Notes: a model not told the origin generated them from the sequence alone. A stretch of 57,683 nucleotides of DNA from Pseudomonas sp. MYb185 (GCF_002979975.1 NZ_PCQD01000016.1:1-57683), one strand, 5' to 3'. Numbered from the stretch's first letter, positions 29,402 to 39,060 are shown. Made by a program: numbers and translations.

Positions 29402-32014
29402 CTAGTCAATCAATCCTAGTTCCTTGGCCAGAGCAACAGCCTGAGTTCGCCGCTCCACACCCAGCCTGGCGTTGATTCGCCGGGCATGGGACTTCACCGT
29501 ATGCAGCGAGATAAAAAGCGCATCCGCCACCTGTTGATTGGAATACCCCTTGGCAATCAACTCGAGCACCATCAGCTCTCGCTTGCTCAGGACGTGCATG
29601 GTCGAGAGGCTATTACTGGCCCGCTCATCGAATCGCAACAAGCGTTGACGAAGGGGCAACAAATCCTCATGTGCCAGCAATAACTGATCCAGCCATTGTT
29701 CCTCATGGCGTTGTAGCAGCTCCACAGGCCTGATCTGCTGTTGACGTTGAGCCTCGAACAACGCGCCAAGCAGTTGCTCATCCGCCAGGTCATTCTCGCC
29801 GGTCAGCTCAAGGGCTTCGGCCAGGCGAATACGGATCTGGGTGGCGAGCAGTAAGTGGCCGCTCTGCAGGCACTCTTGTAATAACTCTTGCAAGCTGGCG
29901 ATGGCCGGCTTCAGATTGTCCAGCGCCAGCTCGGCAGTCGCCTGGCTGAGGCGGGTCTTGAGCAGCAAATCATAGAACCCTGAAGGGGCCATCAGCATGC
30001 CGGTCTCCAGCCGCTGACGCACTGTGGAAAAGCAAGTCAGAGCCTGCTCCGCACGACCAGCATGCAGATGCAGTTCACCACGAGCGAAGCCCAGTACCCC
30101 ACTGTAATAGACGTCGGGTACTTGATAACACTGCATCTGCTGTTCGGCATCCTGCAGCAGTTTATCAGCCTGCTCCAGGCGACCATCTTCGGTAGCCAAC
30201 TGAGCCAAGCCCAGGTAACCAAATAACAGGTATGCATCCTCGCAGCTTTCGGCTTCCCGTATCCCCTCCTCCAGAAGCGCACGTGCATCGGTATAGTCCC
30301 CTGAACTGGTCAGAAAGCAACCGCTCAGTATCAACAGACGGGCGTAAACCGGGCCGCGCACATCGGCATCACGGACGCGCTGCAAAGTGTGGGTGACGCG
30401 GCTTTTAGCCGTCTCACACTCACCATACATCATCAACAATTGCAGATGATCAATGCTCAGAAGGGCCTCGAACACCAGGTTCTGGTGTTGCTGCGCCAGA
30501 CGCAAGGCTTCCTGGCAGTGATTTTGCGCCAGGCTCAGGTCGAGTTCGGCAGCTGCCTGCTGAGCCAGCGTCTGGTGACACAGAATCTTCTGCGGCCAGC
30601 CCGTATCATCCAGCATCGGCAAGGCTTCCTGGCAATGTTTCTTGGCCGTGCGCAGCCCGCGCTGACGATGCAGCACCCCCATCACCACCTGATAATGGGC
30701 TAATAGTCGCTGTTGATGGTAGGCATTGCGCTGCGGCAGAAACCTGGACAGTTCGGCGATACATGGCTCCACCTCATCCAGGCGCGTACAGATAATCAGC
30801 GCCCAAGCTTGCAGAAAGATCAGGCGTGGCGTGCAAAAGAACAGATCAATCGGCAGCTCTTCTCGCCAACACAGCAATTGAGCAACACTTTGGCCGATCA
30901 GCAACTGATCCTCGCCGTAACGCTGCAGGTATATCGCTGCTGTTTCCGGCTGGCCCGCCAGCAGTGCATGCTCCACCGCCTCCCGCACCATGCCATGTTG
31001 GGCATACCATTGGCAGGCCAGGGTATGCGCACGGATGACCAGCGGCTCAACCGCTGGCAACCGCAGGCTACTGGCTAGCGGCCGCGCCAAGCGATACCAG
31101 CGCCCATCCAGTCCCCGCGTGGAAATGATCAGTTGCCGCTGTACCAACTGGACGAGTATCTGCTCGCCTCCATCGTTGACAAGCAAATGCCGACACAAGT
31201 CATCGGTAAAACGTGGAATCTGGGCCAGCAAGTACAAGGACTGGCGCTGTAGCGGTGAAAGATCAGCCAGTACCTCTCTCTCAATATATTCCTCTATCAG
31301 TTGTGTACCGACGTGCTGGTGCGGCTCCAGATCGCACGTTTCACTTCCCATCAACTGCAGACAAATACCCGCTGGCCAACCATCGTTGTGCTGAAGCAAT
31401 TGGTTAATCTGAGAACTTGTCAGATCCTGCTTACGCAATATCAGCAGTTCCTGCAACTCCTGCTCATTGAATGCAAGATCCTGGGCGTTAAGCTCACGCA
31501 CACTGCCCTGCAGCAGTAGCCGCGGCAGACGCCAGTCCGGTCGGCGGCGTGTACCGACCCACCAGCGCAGAATATGTGGGGAGCGCTCCAGCAACTGTTC
31601 AAGACAAGCGTCAAGCTCGGCGCTCGCAGCGCGTGGATAATCGTCCAGGACAATCCAGGTTGGGCGCACCAGTCGCCCGACCAGTTGAACAAGTTCACCA
31701 CTTGCCTCGCCATCGCTATGGGGTAGTTCCAGCGCAATCGCAAGGCGGCTCAACAATTCTCCAGGGGTTAACCCATGGCCCAACAGATCCAACCAAATAA
31801 CGCGAATATTCGGGTCCGTTTGTCGCATGCATTCGGCAAGCAATACGCTTTTGCCGTAACCAGCAGGAGCACAGATCAAGGAAAGTCTATGATTACTGGT
31901 CAATAGACTACGAGATAAACGCGGTCGAGGGACATGCGCAGCAGGTAAGCTCGGCAATAAGGCCCCTGTCGACCGCGAATGGCCTCCGGGTAACACACGA
32001 ATATTATCGTGCAT
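29402..32014 (-). CDS. MalT-type LuxR-family transcriptional activator (large ATP-binding regulator)
   Basis: The 870-residue protein has the STAND architecture of MalT and AlkS: a P-loop APAGYGKS (residues 50-57), a Walker B-like IVLDDYPRA, a long helical repeat region (about 350-790, TPR-like inducer-binding superhelix), and a C-terminal LuxR helix-turn-helix (LSKRELMVLELIAKGYSNQQVADALF ... TVKSHARRIN). Such proteins activate catabolic operons in response to a small inducer and ATP. It lies immediately downstream of, and on the same strand as, the DUF1302/DUF1329 genes, its likely targets. A GTG six codons upstream is an alternative start; neither start has a strong ribosome site. Confidence 0.88.
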   Translation of the reverse strand: MHDNIRVLPGGHSRSTGALLPSLPAAHVPRPRLSRSLLTSNHRLSLICAPAGYGKSVLLAECMRQTDPNIRVIWLDLLGHGLTPGELLSRLAIALELPHSDGEASGELVQLVGRLVRPTWIVLDDYPRAASAELDACLEQLLERSPHILRWWVGTRRRPDWRLPRLLLQGSVRELNAQDLAFNEQELQELLILRKQDLTSSQINQLLQHNDGWPAGICLQLMGSETCDLEPHQHVGTQLIEEYIEREVLADLSPLQRQSLYLLAQIPRFTDDLCRHLLVNDGGEQILVQLVQRQLIISTRGLDGRWYRLARPLASSLRLPAVEPLVIRAHTLACQWYAQHGMVREAVEHALLAGQPETAAIYLQRYGEDQLLIGQSVAQLLCWREELPIDLFFCTPRLIFLQAWALIICTRLDEVEPCIAELSRFLPQRNAYHQQRLLAHYQVVMGVLHRQRGLRTAKKHCQEALPMLDDTGWPQKILCHQTLAQQAAAELDLSLAQNHCQEALRLAQQHQNLVFEALLSIDHLQLLMMYGECETAKSRVTHTLQRVRDADVRGPVYARLLILSGCFLTSSGDYTDARALLEEGIREAESCEDAYLLFGYLGLAQLATEDGRLEQADKLLQDAEQQMQCYQVPDVYYSGVLGFARGELHLHAGRAEQALTCFSTVRQRLETGMLMAPSGFYDLLLKTRLSQATAELALDNLKPAIASLQELLQECLQSGHLLLATQIRIRLAEALELTGENDLADEQLLGALFEAQRQQQIRPVELLQRHEEQWLDQLLLAHEDLLPLRQRLLRFDERASNSLSTMHVLSKRELMVLELIAKGYSNQQVADALFISLHTVKSHARRINARLGVERRTQAVALAKELGLID

Positions 32015-32136
32015 GGGATCAGTCAGCCTCACTTTTCAAACAGCAGATGGAGACGCTCACGCGCCTCCATCCAGAAGCCATTCAGAAATCGACAGGCGGC
32101 TACCTGAGCCGCCCCCGAGGTACGGATGCAACAACC

Positions 32137-33510
32137 TCAGCGAATGCCAGTGCTACGCAAAGCTGCGGGGGTGAAGTCGGCAGCCGTCGCCTTGATATCA
32201 AACTGCACGAACTCCTTCTCCTCGTTACTCAGGCCAGTTGCAATATAACGGCCAGCCTGCAAGTCATACTGCGCCTCGAATGCAAACGCCGGAATCTGCC
32301 GCTGGTAGTAGGGCATTGCCTTCGCCTCCCCTACACGCCAGAGTTGACCGCGGCCGTCGTACAAATCAGATAGCACGATGGTCCAAGTGTCTTCGTCAAC
32401 GTAAAAGGTGCGCTTGGCGTAGATGTTACGCTCACCGGCTTTCAGCGTGGCTTCCACCTCCCAGACACGATGCATTTCATAACGCGCCAGATCCTGATTG
32501 GTATGGCCCACCTTGAGCAGGTCAGCATATTTCAGCGAAGGGTCCAGTAGACGAAAGTTGTTGTACGGAATGTACATCTCACGCTTCCCTACCAGTTTCC
32601 AGTCATAGCGATCCGGAGCACCGTTGTACATATCGAAGTTATCGGAAGTGCGCATACCATCGGCAGCGGTTCCTGGGCCGTCATAAGCTACCTGCGGCGC
32701 ACGGCGGACACGGCGCTGGCCAGCATTGTAGACCCAGGCCATACGCGGGCTCTTGATCTGGTCGAGCGAGTCGTGCACGAGCAGCACATTACCCGCCAGA
32801 CGCGACGGCGCCGTGACACGCTGCTTGAACATCAGCAACAGGTTGGCAGCGTTTTCCGCAGACAGATCGGGCATGAAGTCCGGAAACGCTACGTCATCCA
32901 CAAAGCTGACCAAGCTGTATGCGCCGTTGGCCTGGGGGGCAGCCTGCACATACATGCGCCTGAGATTGCCACCGCGGTAACGCGTCAAGTGGTTCCAAAT
33001 AACCTCCAGGCCATTCTGCGGGATCGGGAAAGCGTAATAGCGGCTCTCGGTAAAGTTGTTCAAACCGTTGCCGCTCTCGATCAAGGTGGTGTTGGCCGCA
33101 CTGATCTTGGCTTTTTCCTCAATGTCTTTGGGTACGCTAGCTGTGCGGTGGCTAGGGTACACCGGCATTTTAAAGGTGTCCGGATAGCGTTTGAACATGG
33201 CAATCATGCCAGGAGAAAGCTTGTCCTCGTGCTGCTCCATATTCTGTGCGGTGATGATGAAAAGAGGCTGCTCATCGGCAAAAGGGTCTCCCGGGAAACC
33301 ATTGCTCGTCACAGGAGCGGCATCCACCGGCAAGCCACCCGTCCATGCTGGAATGCTCCCCTCAGCGTTGCCTGCCATTTCTCCGCCCAGCGGCGTCAAG
33401 GTGACGCCCAGTTTGGCTACTTCTGCCGCAGGCACGGCCCCCAGCACTGAGTAAGGTAATAGCGACAGGCCGAGGCCGAATGCCATGATCAGTGTACTTG
33501 TTTTTTTCAT
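32137..33510 (-). CDS. DUF1329 outer-membrane-associated protein
   Basis: The 457-residue protein has a Sec signal peptide (MKKTSTLIMAFGLGLSLL..., cleavage near VLGA-V) and the DUF1329 features AWTGGLP, a central Tyr-rich PIPQNGLEVIWNHLTRYRGG stretch, and a C-terminal RTFYVDEDTW block. DUF1329 proteins have a LolA/LolB-like fold and almost always accompany a DUF1302 protein in clusters for hydrophobic compounds; a role in moving lipophilic substrate across the envelope is proposed but unproven. It follows the DUF1302 gene by 24 bases. The start was chosen for the signal peptide; an ATG five codons upstream is possible. Confidence 0.88.
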   Translation of the reverse strand: MKKTSTLIMAFGLGLSLLPYSVLGAVPAAEVAKLGVTLTPLGGEMAGNAEGSIPAWTGGLPVDAAPVTSNGFPGDPFADEQPLFIITAQNMEQHEDKLSPGMIAMFKRYPDTFKMPVYPSHRTASVPKDIEEKAKISAANTTLIESGNGLNNFTESRYYAFPIPQNGLEVIWNHLTRYRGGNLRRMYVQAAPQANGAYSLVSFVDDVAFPDFMPDLSAENAANLLLMFKQRVTAPSRLAGNVLLVHDSLDQIKSPRMAWVYNAGQRRVRRAPQVAYDGPGTAADGMRTSDNFDMYNGAPDRYDWKLVGKREMYIPYNNFRLLDPSLKYADLLKVGHTNQDLARYEMHRVWEVEATLKAGERNIYAKRTFYVDEDTWTIVLSDLYDGRGQLWRVGEAKAMPYYQRQIPAFAFEAQYDLQAGRYIATGLSNEEKEFVQFDIKATAADFTPAALRSTGIR

Positions 33511-33534
33511 TTGACTGATTCTCATACCAGGGAA

Positions 33535-35337
33535 TTAAAAATTCAGGCCGAAGCTCAGGGCGACAAAGTCACGGTCGCTCTGGACGTTGTAGTCACCACC
33601 GAAGAAGTTGGTGTAGCTGAGACTGGCGGTATAGGTGTTCAGGTACTCGGCTTCTACTCCGATGCTGATCGCCTTGTTGCCTTCAGTGAACACAGGCCCG
33701 TAACCATCGACATCATGGGACCAGGCCACACTTGGTCTGAGGTTGATTCCGGCAAAAACGTTGTCGTAATCGAGCCCACCGCGTGCGCGGTAACCCCACG
33801 ATGATGAGGTGAAAAAACCATGCGAACCATAGCGTTGCTGGGCCAGCGGGTTTTCTGGCGTACCAAAGACGGCGTCACGCCCAAAGCGATTGCCGACTTC
33901 ATTGGTCATCCCCCCCACTCGGGTGTATCCCAGCTCTCCCAGAAGCGACAAGCGGCTGGCACCGAAGACCTGCTCCACGAAGTGGATAAAGGTGGTTTGC
34001 AGCTGGGTCACTTCCTTGCGCTGGTAGCCATGTGTGTCTACACCTGCCTGGGCCAGCGCTCCGTCCACACCACCAGAGATAAAGCCATCGACCACCGTAG
34101 TGGCAAGGTTCGGGGTAAGATCCGAAGTGTTGGTTTGCAATGGCATATTCGGCCGGTAGCTGATCTCACCTGCCCACGAGGTGCCGGTGGGCAACGTAGT
34201 GGAGAAGCTCAAACCATACAGGCGAATGTCTTCCGGGTACTCCAGAAAGTAACTCCCCCGGCCCAGCAGCATCGGCAGCGCTGCGTCATCGCCTATAATA
34301 TTGATGGCCGTCAAAGCATCCATGATCCCGGCACGATTGGCATTTTGCATGCTGACGATTGGCGTACGACTATGGTAATTCATGACATAGGCGCCGTACT
34401 CGGTGTCTGCCCCCATCCAGCGCAGAGCCAGGCCCCATTGCCCGGAATCCTTGGCAGTCCGATTAGCACCTCGCTGTACTACCAGTCCCTCCCCGTCAAC
34501 TTCCACGCCCGGAAGCAAGCCAGCGTTTGAAGCCGCCTGGACCTGGCTGATAGTGTCCGGATCCAGGATGTGATAGTTGTTGTTACAACCATTAGCCACC
34601 ACGTCGGTCGAGGAGAAAAAAGTGCCGCAGTTATCAAGAATGGTCTGATCCCACTCCAACTGGTAAAAAGCTTCAGCCGCGAGTTGGTCTGTGAGCGCTT
34701 GCGACACATAAAACATGTTGACCGGGATCAGACCTTCCTTAACTTCAGCCCCCGGGCGGCGAAAGGCTGATACGTCCACAGGGTTTATCGAATTGATACT
34801 GTTGCCGATAAAGGTACTTTCGCCCCAACTGACCACCTGCTTGCCCAAACGCACACTACCTGGCATATCTCCCAGGCTATAGTTGTGATAAACAAACGCA
34901 TCAAGCAGTTCGGCACCGGAAGATTTAGAGCTGACTTTGCGATTGCTGTCATCAATATCCTTCCAGATACGCCCCTCATCCTTGAGTTCGAAGTCATACC
35001 AGTACTTGCCACGCAAAAATACGCCGGTATCACCGTATCTCAGTTCCAGGTCATGGATTCCCTTGAAGATTTTCGAAAAGGTTTCACCTTTCTTGAAATT
35101 CTGACGCCCATCATCGTTGGTTTGGGTAAAGCCCGTCCCACCGTTGGCCATACCAATAAGCTTTCTGTCTGGGCTGGCAGTGGACCAACTGGCACCGACC
35201 GACAACGAAGAGTCGAATTGCCCTTCAATTTCCCCGATATCGAAATTCACCGCATACGCAGGTGCAGCACTGCCAAGAGCGATCCCTAGAGCAAGGGTAT
35301 TCAATTTGAATACCCCGGGCCATGTTGTTTTTTTCAT
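33535..35337 (-). CDS. DUF1302 outer-membrane beta-barrel protein
   Basis: The 600-residue precursor has a signal peptide (about 1-28, cleavage AYA-VNF), the N-terminal FDIGEIEGQFDSSLSVGASW strand, many amphipathic beta strands and a C-terminal Phe (ALSFGLNF), so it should be an outer-membrane barrel. The family is linked to uptake of hydrophobic compounds together with DUF1329. Start ATG at 35337 is supported by GGAGAG 4 bases upstream. It is the first gene of the porin-DUF1329 unit. A long inverted repeat 68 bases upstream may bind its regulator. Confidence 0.9.
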   Translation of the reverse strand: MKKTTWPGVFKLNTLALGIALGSAAPAYAVNFDIGEIEGQFDSSLSVGASWSTASPDRKLIGMANGGTGFTQTNDDGRQNFKKGETFSKIFKGIHDLELRYGDTGVFLRGKYWYDFELKDEGRIWKDIDDSNRKVSSKSSGAELLDAFVYHNYSLGDMPGSVRLGKQVVSWGESTFIGNSINSINPVDVSAFRRPGAEVKEGLIPVNMFYVSQALTDQLAAEAFYQLEWDQTILDNCGTFFSSTDVVANGCNNNYHILDPDTISQVQAASNAGLLPGVEVDGEGLVVQRGANRTAKDSGQWGLALRWMGADTEYGAYVMNYHSRTPIVSMQNANRAGIMDALTAINIIGDDAALPMLLGRGSYFLEYPEDIRLYGLSFSTTLPTGTSWAGEISYRPNMPLQTNTSDLTPNLATTVVDGFISGGVDGALAQAGVDTHGYQRKEVTQLQTTFIHFVEQVFGASRLSLLGELGYTRVGGMTNEVGNRFGRDAVFGTPENPLAQQRYGSHGFFTSSSWGYRARGGLDYDNVFAGINLRPSVAWSHDVDGYGPVFTEGNKAISIGVEAEYLNTYTASLSYTNFFGGDYNVQSDRDFVALSFGLNF

Positions 35338-35404
35338 ACGGCTCTCCATTGAGTGTTGGTAATACCGACACGACAGTACCATGACCTCCAAACCATTTCG
35401 GCCA

Positions 35405-35440
35405 CCTTAAGTATGATTCTCAACCTATTCATACTTAAGG
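35405..35440. promoter_or_regulatory. 12-base inverted repeat upstream of the DUF1302 gene
   Basis: CCTTAAGTATGA (35405-35416) and its exact reverse complement TCATACTTAAGG (35429-35440) are separated by 12 bases. Arm centres are 24 bases apart, close to two helical turns. The surrounding 35338-35590 gap is AT-rich and holds no gene. It is a likely operator for the porin operon; the MalT-type activator next door is the obvious candidate, though members of that family often use direct rather than inverted repeats. Confidence 0.6.
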
Positions 35441-35590
35441 ATTAGCAAGGCTCTAAACAGGAGTATCCAGGCACCATTACCAATAAAAAACTTCTTATTT
35501 AATAGCTTTAATCAAGAATTAAAAAATAAGGTACCAACTCAAACTAAAGCTCGACGACTTTCACCGTATTCCGGGTGAGTTTGGCGTGTA

Positions 35591-36400
35591 CTATTTTCCG
35601 TTCAGGGCAGTCATTTGCGCCGCAAGCAAGATACGCTCCTCACGCACCCCTTCCGGGTCGTCAACGACCTGACGATGAAAATCGCGCAATTCCTCCGGCA
35701 CATACCAATGCAGCCGGTCGCTCGAATAGGCGGCAAATACCGTATCGGCGATCTCGGACGGCGGCACCAGCCGCCACATGCCGGCCTTGGGCGCCATCTC
35801 CCGCATGCTGTCGGAGAGTATCGGGGTGTCGATCAGGCCGGGCAGCAAATCGGCGGCGCGCACGCCATAGCGCTTGAGCTCGATGGACAGCGCCTCAACC
35901 AGCCCGCGCACCGCATGCTTGGTCGCCGAATAGATGGCGATACCAGCCGTACCCCAGATGGCGGAAGAGGAGGCGTTGACCAGACACAACGAGCCGGGCG
36001 TCTGTTTCAGCAGCGGGGTCGCCGCGCGGATGCCGATCATCACACCGAGGAAGTTGATGTTGACCACCTGCATGATGTCGTCCCATGACATCTCATCGAA
36101 CAAGCCCCTTGCACCGCTGATCCCGGCGTTGGAGAACATCAGATCAAGTTGGCCGCCAGTCGCCTCGCCAAAGCTGTTCATTGCCGCGGCAAAGGCCGCG
36201 GCGTCCGCCACGTCGAGCGTCTGGAACAGGCCGTTCCCGCTGCCGATTTCCCCTTCCAGCGCCGTCAGCCCAGCCTGGGAAATATCGAAGGCGCCGACAA
36301 ACCAGCCCTCGCGGGCGAACCTGATCGCGGTCGCCCGCCCCATGCCCGAGCCGGCTCCGGTAATGAAAATGGATTTACGTCCGTTGCTCTGGCTCATCAT
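35591..36400 (-). CDS. Short-chain dehydrogenase/reductase
   Basis: This classical SDR has 269 residues: TGAGSGMG cofactor motif at about 14-21, NAG at 91-93, and catalytic Ser145, Tyr157 and Lys161 (YSATK). The acidic residue of the FDIS motif (39) favours NAD. Its start overlaps the stop of the upstream monooxygenase gene by 4 bases (ATGA), so the two are translationally coupled. The pairing suggests it makes the ketone substrate for the Baeyer-Villiger enzyme by oxidising a secondary alcohol; this is inference. C+G use is host-like, higher than in the 22-35 kb part of the island. Confidence 0.87.
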   Translation of the reverse strand: MMSQSNGRKSIFITGAGSGMGRATAIRFAREGWFVGAFDISQAGLTALEGEIGSGNGLFQTLDVADAAAFAAAMNSFGEATGGQLDLMFSNAGISGARGLFDEMSWDDIMQVVNINFLGVMIGIRAATPLLKQTPGSLCLVNASSSAIWGTAGIAIYSATKHAVRGLVEALSIELKRYGVRAADLLPGLIDTPILSDSMREMAPKAGMWRLVPPSEIADTVFAAYSSDRLHWYVPEELRDFHRQVVDDPEGVREERILLAAQMTALNGK

Positions 36401-38214
36401 GCATCCCCTTTCCTGGTGAGTTTGCCGTCCAGCTCCAGGCCATCGAACTCACCCTGCTCGCGCCAGTCCTCGAGGATCTGCGTGAACGCCAGCGGGCCGC
36501 CGCCATAGGGCATGCTTCGGGCGGCGAAATCCAGCCGGCCGCCCTCGTTGTTGTAATAGCCAGGGGTGCAGGCTTCGAGGAAGTTGATCCGTTCGCCGCT
36601 CAGTTCGACGATCTTGTCGGTCCACACCTGCTCGGCCTGTTCCGACGCCTCGATCCTGCGTATGTCGTCGCTCATGCAGCGGGCAACGATATGCGCGATA
36701 TGCTCGGACTGGACAGAGAGCATGTGCGGGAAATTGACCGACATGCCGGATTGCGCCTGACTGATGAAGAACAGGTTGGGAAAACCGCGTACATGCATGC
36801 CATGCAAGGTCGACATACCGCCGCGCCACTTGCTGCGCAGGGTAATACCGTCGGCTCCGCGCAGGTCGAAGCCCGCACGTTTGGCGAAATCGGAAGATAC
36901 ATCGAAACCGGTGGCGTAGATGATGCAGTCGACTTCGTATTCCTTGCCGTCAACCACCAGCCCCTTTTCGGTAATCCGCTCGATACCCAGGCCCTGGGTA
37001 TCGACCAGCGTGACATTCTCGCGGTTGAAGGTTGGCAGGTAATCGTCATGGAAACACGGACGCTTGCAGAATAGGCTGAACCACGGTTTCAGTGCTTCTG
37101 CGGTGTCCTTGTCCTGAACGATGCCGTCGATCCGTTGGCGAATCTCGGCCATCTTTTCGAAGTCCGCTTCTTCCAGCAATGCCGGGGCTTCGGCAACCGG
37201 ACGACCCTGGGCAAACTTCTGGCGTACCGCATCGGCGAGGGCCGTCCAGCCATCGCCGACCTCGTTGGCGATATCGAGCCGGTCGGTGAACTGCGCGGTA
37301 AAGCTCTCGATACGCCTTTGTTGCCAGCCGGGCGTCAGAGCGGCGGCCCATTCGGGGTCCGTCAGCGAATTGTTGCGCGCATCCACCGAGGAAGGCGTGC
37401 GCTGAAATACGTAGAGCTGCCTGGCGTCGCGGCCAAGCGGCGGCACACACTGGATCGCGGTAGCGCCGGTGCCGATGATGGCTACCCGCTTGTCGGCCAG
37501 TTTTGTCATCGGCTCGGTGGCGCTGCCCCCGGTGTAGTCGTAGTCCCAGCGGCTGGTGTGAAAACTGTGCCCGGCGAAGCTTTCGATACCGGAAATCGCC
37601 GGCAGCTTTGGCTTGTTGAGCGGGCCGGTGGTCAGTACCACGAAGCGAGCGGACATCCGATCACCGCGGTTGGTCTCGACCCGCCAAAGCGCTGCCGAGT
37701 CATCCCAGATCACCGACGTCACCTGGGTAGAGAAGAGCGCGAGGTCGTATAGATCGAAGTGGCGCGCGATACGCCGCGAATGCTCGAGGATTTCCGCCGC
37801 CTTGGAATAGCGCTCCCTGGGCATGTAGCCGGTCTCTTCCAGCAGCGGGAAATACACATAGGACTCCACGTCACAGGCTGCGCCGGGATAGCGGTTCCAG
37901 TACCAGGTGCCACCCACGTCGCCACCGGCTTCGATCAGGCGAATCCGTTTAACCCCGGCTTCGCGCAGGCGCGCGGCGGTCATCAAACCACCGAAACCGC
38001 CGCCGACGACCAACACGTCAACCTCATCCTCAACCGGGGCGCGCGGCGTCACGTCGGTATAGGGATCGTCAAGCATGTCGGAGAAGTCGGCGGACATGTC
38101 CAGATAGGCACGCGCCGCCTTGTCAGGCGTGCGCCTGTCTCGCTCGATGCGATAACGCTCTCTCAGCGCCTCGATGTTGATTGCCTGCGCAGTGTTGGCC
38201 ATGCCGTCGTTCAT
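36397..38214 (-). CDS. Baeyer-Villiger monooxygenase (flavin-dependent, class B)
   Basis: It inserts one oxygen atom next to a ketone to give an ester or lactone, using FAD, NADPH and O2. The 605-residue protein has the FAD Rossmann motif VVGGGFGG (about 70-76), the second nucleotide motif GTGATA, and the BVMO fingerprint FxGxxxHxxxWD at 213-224 (F213, H219, W223, D224). An N-terminal extension of about 60 residues matches the cyclopentadecanone/steroid-type BVMOs rather than the short cyclohexanone type, but substrate cannot be assigned. The start is backed by AAGGA 7 bases upstream. It is the first gene of a two-gene operon with the SDR. Confidence 0.93.
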   Translation of the reverse strand: MNDGMANTAQAINIEALRERYRIERDRRTPDKAARAYLDMSADFSDMLDDPYTDVTPRAPVEDEVDVLVVGGGFGGLMTAARLREAGVKRIRLIEAGGDVGGTWYWNRYPGAACDVESYVYFPLLEETGYMPRERYSKAAEILEHSRRIARHFDLYDLALFSTQVTSVIWDDSAALWRVETNRGDRMSARFVVLTTGPLNKPKLPAISGIESFAGHSFHTSRWDYDYTGGSATEPMTKLADKRVAIIGTGATAIQCVPPLGRDARQLYVFQRTPSSVDARNNSLTDPEWAAALTPGWQQRRIESFTAQFTDRLDIANEVGDGWTALADAVRQKFAQGRPVAEAPALLEEADFEKMAEIRQRIDGIVQDKDTAEALKPWFSLFCKRPCFHDDYLPTFNRENVTLVDTQGLGIERITEKGLVVDGKEYEVDCIIYATGFDVSSDFAKRAGFDLRGADGITLRSKWRGGMSTLHGMHVRGFPNLFFISQAQSGMSVNFPHMLSVQSEHIAHIVARCMSDDIRRIEASEQAEQVWTDKIVELSGERINFLEACTPGYYNNEGGRLDFAARSMPYGGGPLAFTQILEDWREQGEFDGLELDGKLTRKGDA

Positions 38215-38283
38215 GTCATTTTCCTTGGGGAATGTCCGGAGGTCAGTGTTTGAATCTTGTGGCGCAAAATGACACAGACTTTT

Positions 38284-38301
38284 TTCTAGTGCAAGCTAGA
38301 A
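38284..38301. promoter_or_regulatory. Palindrome between BVMO and TetR genes
   Basis: TTCTAG-TGCAAG-CTAGAA is a perfect inverted repeat with 6-base arms and 6-base centre in the 143-base gap between divergent BVMO and TetR genes. It is a plausible operator for the neighbouring TetR protein (38358-39011). Only one copy was found. Confidence 0.55.
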
Positions 38302-38342
38302 TTTATTCCAACTGGTATCCTGCGCCAAGTGCAAAACCAACC

Positions 38343-38353
38343 GGGGGGGGGGG
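38343..38353 (+). repeat. Homopolymeric G11 tract at the TetR ribosome site
   Basis: Eleven consecutive G bases end one base before an ATG and five bases before the annotated TetR start, so the tract is the Shine-Dalgarno region. Such tracts slip during replication and are also error-prone in sequencing; the exact count should be treated with care. Confidence 0.7.
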
Positions 38354-38357
38354 ATGA

Positions 38358-39011
38358 ATGAAAAAGCAGCAGCAGCCAACGGCAGGCGTTGAACGTGAGC
38401 GCGCAAACTCCGATAAACCCATGGCAAAAAGCACGAAATCAACGAGAAAACGCGCTGAAATCGTGCGGGTGGCCATAGAGATCATCAACCGGAAAAGCTA
38501 TGCGCTGGCGACCATGACCGATATTGCCGCCGAACTCGGGCTGCGTGATGCAACGCTGTATTACTACTATCCCAGCAAACAGGCCCTGGCTTACGCCTGC
38601 CATGTCAACTCGCTGGAGCGCTTCGAGCGTTTGCTCGACGAGGCCGACCATTCAGGCGCCAACGGCCTGGACAAGCTTCGGCGCTTTATTCGCGGCCTGC
38701 TGATAGATGGCGAGCGGCATGGACCGCAGTTGTATTTTGGTGACTATTCCTATCTGGAAGCGGCCGAACGGGCCCAGGTCGATGCATGGGTAACGCGTCT
38801 GGAGGCGGTCCTGCAAGGCTTCCTGGATGAAGGCGTGGCGGACAGCTCCATGGTCCCCTGCGATACCCGCCTGGTTGTGCAGCTCATCCTCGGCATGCTG
38901 ATCTGGCTATCCAAGTGGGTTCCCACGATCGAAGACGTGACGGTGGACAGCCTGATGCAGGCGATCGGCATAGCCAGCCTGAACGGCCTGGAACGCAAGC
39001 CAGAACCTTAG
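38358..39011 (+). CDS. TetR-family transcriptional regulator (island regulator 2)
   Basis: The 217-residue protein has a basic N-terminal arm, then a TetR helix-turn-helix (RAEIVRVAIEIINRKSYALATMTDIAAELGLRDATLYYYYPSKQ, about 30-75), and a C-terminal TetR_C-like ligand domain with GDYSYLEAAERAQVDAW. It is divergent from the BVMO-SDR operon and upstream of the ALDH gene, so it probably represses the former, the latter, or both. Met22 (MAKSTKSTRK) is an alternative start. A second ATG at 38354 in another frame opens a 12-codon reading frame that overlaps its start and could affect initiation. Confidence 0.87.
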   Translation: MKKQQQPTAGVERERANSDKPMAKSTKSTRKRAEIVRVAIEIINRKSYALATMTDIAAELGLRDATLYYYYPSKQALAYACHVNSLERFERLLDEADHSGANGLDKLRRFIRGLLIDGERHGPQLYFGDYSYLEAAERAQVDAWVTRLEAVLQGFLDEGVADSSMVPCDTRLVVQLILGMLIWLSKWVPTIEDVTVDSLMQAIGIASLNGLERKPEP

Positions 39012-39060
39012 CGAATATTGGAACCTGCCGTAGCAAGCCACCGCTGAACGATTGACGAAA

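Noticed and set aside
35528..35543. A fifth copy of the TAAGGT-N4-ACCTTA operator
   Set aside because: Only the left arm TAAGGT is present; the right arm reads ACTCAA, and the site is just downstream of two convergent-like ends rather than before a gene.
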